In this document: one piece after another, positions 60,029 to 64,000 of the stretch | How the letters are laid out: each line of letters begins with the position of its first letter | Numbering within the stretch: position 1 is the stretch's first letter | Position numbers and translations under genes: made by a program | Notes under the pieces: generated by a model | What the model saw: only the letters and a program-made list of their open reading frames with translations | Database searches by the model: none | What the model was told of the DNA's origin: nothing | Assembly (NCBI GenBank): GCA_964006375.1 | Contig: OZ023268.1 | Coordinates: forward strand, 87,047,358 to 87,111,357 | Direction of reading: 5' to 3' | From: Tillus elongatus | Taxonomy: Eukaryota; Arthropoda; Insecta; Coleoptera; Cleridae | DNA: 64,000 nucleotides

Positions 60029-62107
60029 CTATTGGTTAGTCAAGGGACATAACTTAACTAACGGTCTTTGAAGGGTTCCAGAATCGGTCCTGATTGTAGC
60101 TACACGGGTAATTCCATCGCGACCGGGATGGAGGGAAATAACTCGAGCCAATTTCCATTTCAGGGGTGGAAGATTGTCGTCCTTAAGCAAAACTAACGAT
60201 CCCGTTGTAGTTACGGGTGAAGAGTCTGAAAACCATTTCTGTCTTGGTTGAAGCGTATGGAGGTAGTCATTCCTCCAGCGTGCCCAGAAACTTTGCTGCA
60301 TGCTTTGGATGACTTGCCACCTCGAAAGCCTTAATAATGACAAATGAGATAGATCAGGAAAAGGTAGGCATATCATCGGTGCCTGGGACTTAAACCGTTG
60401 CAGGTTAAGTTCGACGGGGGGTGGATGCTCCCAATAAATTCCCCATAGCCATAGTCGCTGAATAAAGCTATAAACAAACCATATGACGTGACATGGGAAA
60501 TCTAGAGGGTCGTACATGCGAGTCACCTCCGACAAAAGGCCGCGCTTGGTGCACGGCGCACCACCAGGCTTCACTTGGAATGAAAACTTATCGTGAGAAG
60601 AAGGCCACTGTAAGCCGAGAACCTTTACTCTTGCGTCAGCCTCCTCCTCGAACGTCAATGGTTTCACCTGACGATGTTCAGGTGGGATGTTCTCCAGGAG
60701 TTGACAACGATTGGATGCCCATTTGCGCAGTTCGAAACCGCCGGTTTTAAGCAAGTCAACTAGTTCACGTTGAAGTTGTTTACATTCTTGGACAGAACTT
60801 GCGCCGCACGCTAAGTCATCGACATACAGACATGTGCGAAGTGCGTGGGAAGCAAGTGGATATAAATCAGCTCCATCTGTTGCGAGCTGCTGCAAAACAC
60901 GAATGGCCAGAAAAGGCGAGGACGAGATACCATACGTGACTGTGTTAAGCTGGTAAGTTTGAACCGGTTCAGCTAGGGAAAATTGCCATCGAATTAGCTG
61001 AAAGGGTTTGTGGGCGTCAACAACCCGAATTTGACGATACATTTGTCTAACGTCGCACGTGAATACAACTTCGTGAGAGCGAAAATGTAAAAGCACTGAA
61101 CAGATATCAGATTGAAGCTTGGGGCCCACAAGCTGGGTTTCGTTAAGAGACTGCCCAAAAGAATCTTTGGCGGAAGCATCAAAAACCACTCGGATACCAG
61201 ATGAAGGGTTACTGGATTTAAAAATTACATGGTGAGGAATGAAATAATGGTTCATCGGAAGCTCAGAAGTCAACAAAGACATATGACCGGACTCCAAGTA
61301 ATCTTTCATGAAAAGTTTATAGGACATTTGAAGAGCAGGCTGTTTGGCGAAGCGACGCTCCAGCCCGGTGAGTCGGCGATCCGCTTGGATAATAGTCTCT
61401 GAAAATACAGGAAGATCTGACCTGAAAGGAAGTGTGACATGAAAACGACCAGTTTTATCGCGAACGTGCGTCTCCGTAAACAAACGTTCGGCCATTTTTT
61501 CCTCTGGAGACAAGTGCTTGAGGGAAGGGTTTTGTTCAATTTCCCAGAAGCGTTTCAGTGTTTCTTCAACGGGATACTCTAGTGACGCTAAGAAAGAAAG
61601 CACCTGACTGGGTAAAACTGTCGAAGTGGCTCCAATGAGAACCCAGCCAAAGCAAGTGTTGATAGCAAGTGGCGCTTCAACGCCGGCAGGAGGTACAAGC
61701 TGTCCACCGTTCACCAACTGCGGATAAATGTCTGCTCCCAACAGAATGTCTATAGGACCTGGTGTGTGCCATTCAGGATCGGCTAACGTTATGCCTTGCA
61801 AATGAGGAAACCTATTGACTGTGAAGGATGAAGTAGGAAGATTTCCGCAAATTTTCGGAAGTACTACTGTCTCCAGAGAAAAGGCCTTACGAGAATCAAT
61901 AAGTGAACGAATATGACACTGCACGGTGCCACAAGATGAACCTGAGTCGGATTTCCCGATCCCCAAGACTTCTATCCGGGTATGCGTGCGCGAGAGACCC
62001 AATTGGCGAGCGCGATGCTCTACAATGAAAGAAGCCTGAGACCCTGTATCAATGAGAGCCCTGCAGCGTTGATACTTGCCTGTCTTGCCTTGGATTTCCA
62101 CTATGGG
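60029..62107 (-). pseudogene. BEL/Pao pol: protease and RT, with deletion of RNase H and integrase core
   Basis: The open frame from about 62107 reads PIVEIQGKTG, then the aspartic protease (RALIDTGSQASFIVE). A DUF1758-type fold follows (WHTPGPIDILLGADIYPQLV), then the RT: HHVIFKSSNPSSGIRVVFDA, VVFTCDVRQMYRQIRV with the first catalytic Asp, and CLYVDDLACGA. After TKRGLLSEVTRMYDPL and FIQRLWLWGIYWEHPPPVEL the frame passes, within ~20 residues, to LSRWQVIQSMQQSFWARWRN and HPGRDGITRVATIRT, the DUF5641 tail that normally follows the integrase. The deletion is in frame, so 692 codons stay open instead of ~1,400 or more. RT motifs are intact. Confidence 0.9.
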
Positions 62108-63551
62108 GGGAAAGTAGTGCGGTGGTAATGTTCCCAACTGAAGAGTAATCAGAAGGAACACGTTCAGCTCGTGGAGCTGGGGGTACAAGCGACGCAGTTG
62201 TGGTCGACTTACAAGCGGGCGAAGACTGAATTTGATCAGCATGAAGCAGACTATGATGTCTTGCCCCACATAATCGACAGGATGATTTGGACGGGCACTG
62301 TAGCAGCACATGGGTGCCACGAAGGCAATTATAGCACAATTTAGCTTGCCTTGCCGCATGCTTTCGATCTTTAAAACGCATGCCCAAGAATTGGGGACAG
62401 CGATTGATAAAGTGCGGGCCTCTACAACAAGGGCAAGGCTGTGAAGGACCACGAACAGGAAAGCCCTGCTCGGCTTTAGCGAACATCGACCTGACCCTGA
62501 CCCCAGAACGAGAAACGGGTGTGTTAGTTGACGGAAGCGTCAGTGTGTGAGCTTCTAAAGCTCGACATTGGTCAGCCATGAACTGTTTCAGCTGTGCGTA
62601 TGTTGGAATGCTAACACTAGCAAAGTGAATCTCACAGCGTTTCCTGGAAGCAGAATCCATCTTTTGAAGGAACCAGTTAACCAGTGTAAAATCCCATAAA
62701 TCAACGTTTGAATGTTGTGCGATGGCCGAAATATTTTCATTAAAGCAATTTAGCAGGGTTTGCAGCGAATGGGGTGAATCGGAATCGGCCTGAGGGGCAT
62801 TTACCAACTGGTTCCAGTAGTAGGAGAGAAGCACTCGATCGTTCTGATACCTATGGATTAGAGACTCGTAGGCCACAGCATAGTTGGCAGATGTTAGAGG
62901 AAGATGTTTTACCATCGAGAGAGGTTCCTCGGAAAGCGACGAAACCAGGTACTGCAGCTTTTCGATCGCTGAAAGCGAATCATTCTGATGAATGAGTGTT
63001 CGAAACAAATCGAACCAGTTGGCCCAGGTGCCCAAATCACCGTTGTAAACTGGTAAATTAATTTTTGGTAGCCTAACGTTGCAAGACCGCGTAGTGTATA
63101 ATGACTCTCGTGATCCTGCGAAGGATCCTAAATTAGACATGGGTGTACCTCTCGCTGGCGACCGAGCTCGCAGCTCCTCTGGCGCGAACGTGTTTGGATT
63201 TATAACTTGGACCGCTCTAGGAACATCATGTTGCCTTGAGGATTGAGCGCCAATATTTGGAGGTGGAGATAACCGCATGTGGCACGCGTTAATCTCGTGC
63301 ATTGCGTCATCGATCTGCACTGTTAGTTCGAACAACAAATCAACTTTGTCCATCTCTGATTCATCTAACAAAGTGTCTTTATGAACACACGTGAATTCGT
63401 CGAAAAGTTTTAAAGACAACTGATAAGCAGCAGTGAATTTTAGCACATGCTCTCGGTTTTCAATGGCTTGTTTAGCCACTTCCAATGTGGCTTTCAAGCG
63501 ATATAACGTCTGCCTTGCATTGAAAACGGCTCTATCCACGGTGTACGGCAT
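62049..63551 (-). CDS. BEL/Pao gag, ~500 aa
   Basis: Capsid/nucleocapsid precursor of the element. The likely start is ATG 63551 (MPYTVDRAVFNARQTLYRL); an in-frame upstream ATG exists at 63572. An N-terminal helical region is followed by the DUF1759-type capsid core (LPKINLPVYNGDLGTWANWF, IEKLQYLVSSLSEEPLSMVK), then cysteine-rich knuckles (CPCCRGPHFINRC, CYNCLRGTHVLLQC, CRLCGARHH). The frame ends at 62049, overlapping pol. Gag and pol are joined in many BEL elements; here they differ by +1 at a run of six C near 62105, so a one-base insertion, or less likely programmed frameshifting, separates them. Confidence 0.9.
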   Translation of the reverse strand: MPYTVDRAVFNARQTLYRLKATLEVAKQAIENREHVLKFTAAYQLSLKLFDEFTCVHKDTLLDESEMDKVDLLFELTVQIDDAMHEINACHMRLSPPPNIGAQSSRQHDVPRAVQVINPNTFAPEELRARSPARGTPMSNLGSFAGSRESLYTTRSCNVRLPKINLPVYNGDLGTWANWFDLFRTLIHQNDSLSAIEKLQYLVSSLSEEPLSMVKHLPLTSANYAVAYESLIHRYQNDRVLLSYYWNQLVNAPQADSDSPHSLQTLLNCFNENISAIAQHSNVDLWDFTLVNWFLQKMDSASRKRCEIHFASVSIPTYAQLKQFMADQCRALEAHTLTLPSTNTPVSRSGVRVRSMFAKAEQGFPVRGPSQPCPCCRGPHFINRCPQFLGMRFKDRKHAARQAKLCYNCLRGTHVLLQCPSKSSCRLCGARHHSLLHADQIQSSPACKSTTTASLVPPAPRAERVPSDYSSVGNITTALLSPHSGNPRQDRQVSTLQGSH

Positions 63552-63572
63552 GGCGTATGACAAATAGACCAC

Positions 63573-63893
63573 TGGCTTTAAAATAAAAGTTAAATGAAGA
63601 ACAAAATGTTACAATACGAAATTACACGCCCCCGGCTACCACGATATTTGAGTGAAATGGATGTTTTAGATTCAGAAACAACAGTACGAATGTATACACC
63701 TGTATACAATAGGGTATAACTTCAATTAAACCCACGTGCTAATATAACATAACTACAAATATGCTACTACATCTAGAAATTTACAAAAATGTCACACAGA
63801 GCACTGTATGGTTTCTTTACCAATCTAATGTTACACGCAACCAACGTGAGAATTAAAAAAGAAAAAAATTATCACGGCCGATGGACCAAACAA
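63573..63893 (-). other. BEL/Pao 5' leader with candidate primer-binding site
   Basis: Minus strand: five bases after the LTR end comes TGGTCCATCGGCC (63876-63888), starting with TGG as tRNA-complementary primer sites do. Which tRNA it matches is not determined. The rest is non-coding leader. Confidence 0.5.
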
Positions 63894-64000
63894 TGTAGCG
63901 GCTGATTCGCTACGTTCTCCGATAGCTCTAAATGTTTATGTGTAATTAAACGGTTGCATGTACATCAGGGGGTTACATGGTAAAGAAAACATTACCGCGG
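63894..64000 (-). repeat. BEL/Pao 5' LTR, partial
   Basis: Matches 59053-59159 with about three differences. The remainder lies beyond the window. Confidence 0.9.

Noticed and set aside
62108..62452. First ~115 codons of the long pol frame
   Set aside because: They overlap the cysteine knuckles of gag in another frame and have no pol-like motif; pol proper starts near 62107.

Overview
This window is AT-rich eukaryotic DNA and looks like intergenic and intronic sequence of an arthropod, most likely an insect. The reasons are a BEL/Pao retrotransposon, a Penelope-like element, a tRNA-headed SINE, several Tc1/mariner-type transposons with DD41D spacing, a 5S rRNA-like unit with an upstream TATA box, and one interrupted gene with clear splice sites. 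No bacterial-style operons are present. Organism assignment below arthropod level is inference.

The dominant component is one repeat family, called here the HINE-like element. One end begins near CTGGACGCAGC and can form a 5-bp hairpin (ACGCA...TGCGT). A subterminal TAGTGAATTTTC follows. The middle holds a (TA)n tract, usually flanked by a line reading CACACCGATAACTC. The other end is a perfect hairpin made of AGTGAATTTT and its complement, ending CACTAAAA. I orient it with the hairpin as the 3' end. About 20 complete, broken or chimeric copies cover roughly a third of the window. The architecture (subterminal inverted repeats, microsatellite core, 3' hairpin, tandem arrays) resembles non-autonomous Helentron-type elements (HINE/DINE-1), but no Rep/helicase is present to prove it.

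Layout: 1-4 kb, two HINE-like copies and a transposase-like remnant. 5.2-8.4 kb, a decayed Penelope-like element (minus strand) between two direct repeats, each with a hammerhead-ribozyme-like motif. 8.5 kb, a 5S rRNA-like unit. 9-13 kb, SINE remnant, a HINE-like copy and a 1.06-kb foldback with the same tips. 13.3-14.8 kb, a dead DD41D transposon. 16-19 kb, tandem repeats, transposase fragments and a foldback. 20 kb, a hammerhead-like cluster and a full SINE. 21.9-23.8 kb, a dead long-TIR DD41D transposon. 24-28 kb, HINE-like copies, one containing ~182-bp tandem units split by a LINE fragment. 28.5-30.9 kb, a 5'-truncated Jockey/CR1-type LINE. 31-33.2 kb, a HINE-like copy beside a host exon. 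33.6-35.7 kb, a TIR-bounded element of unknown class. 36-41 kb, (TA)n tracts and HINE-like pieces. 41.3-43.9 kb, a head-to-tail HINE-like array. 45.4-47.4 kb, an apparently intact DD41D transposon. 47.5-51.2 kb, a decayed long-TIR transposon carrying younger insertions. 52.7-56.3 kb, another decayed transposon interrupted by a precise solo LTR. 57.8-58.7 kb, a MITE. 59.05-64 kb, an internally deleted BEL/Pao element.

The elements work together mainly by nesting. The (TA)n cores of HINE-like copies act as landing sites: transposons, a LINE and possibly the BEL LTR abut them. The only convincing host gene segment is the minus-strand exon at 32176-33222; an HINE-like copy sits about 17 bp past its splice donor. 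The only TE protein that still looks functional is the transposase at 45777-46865.
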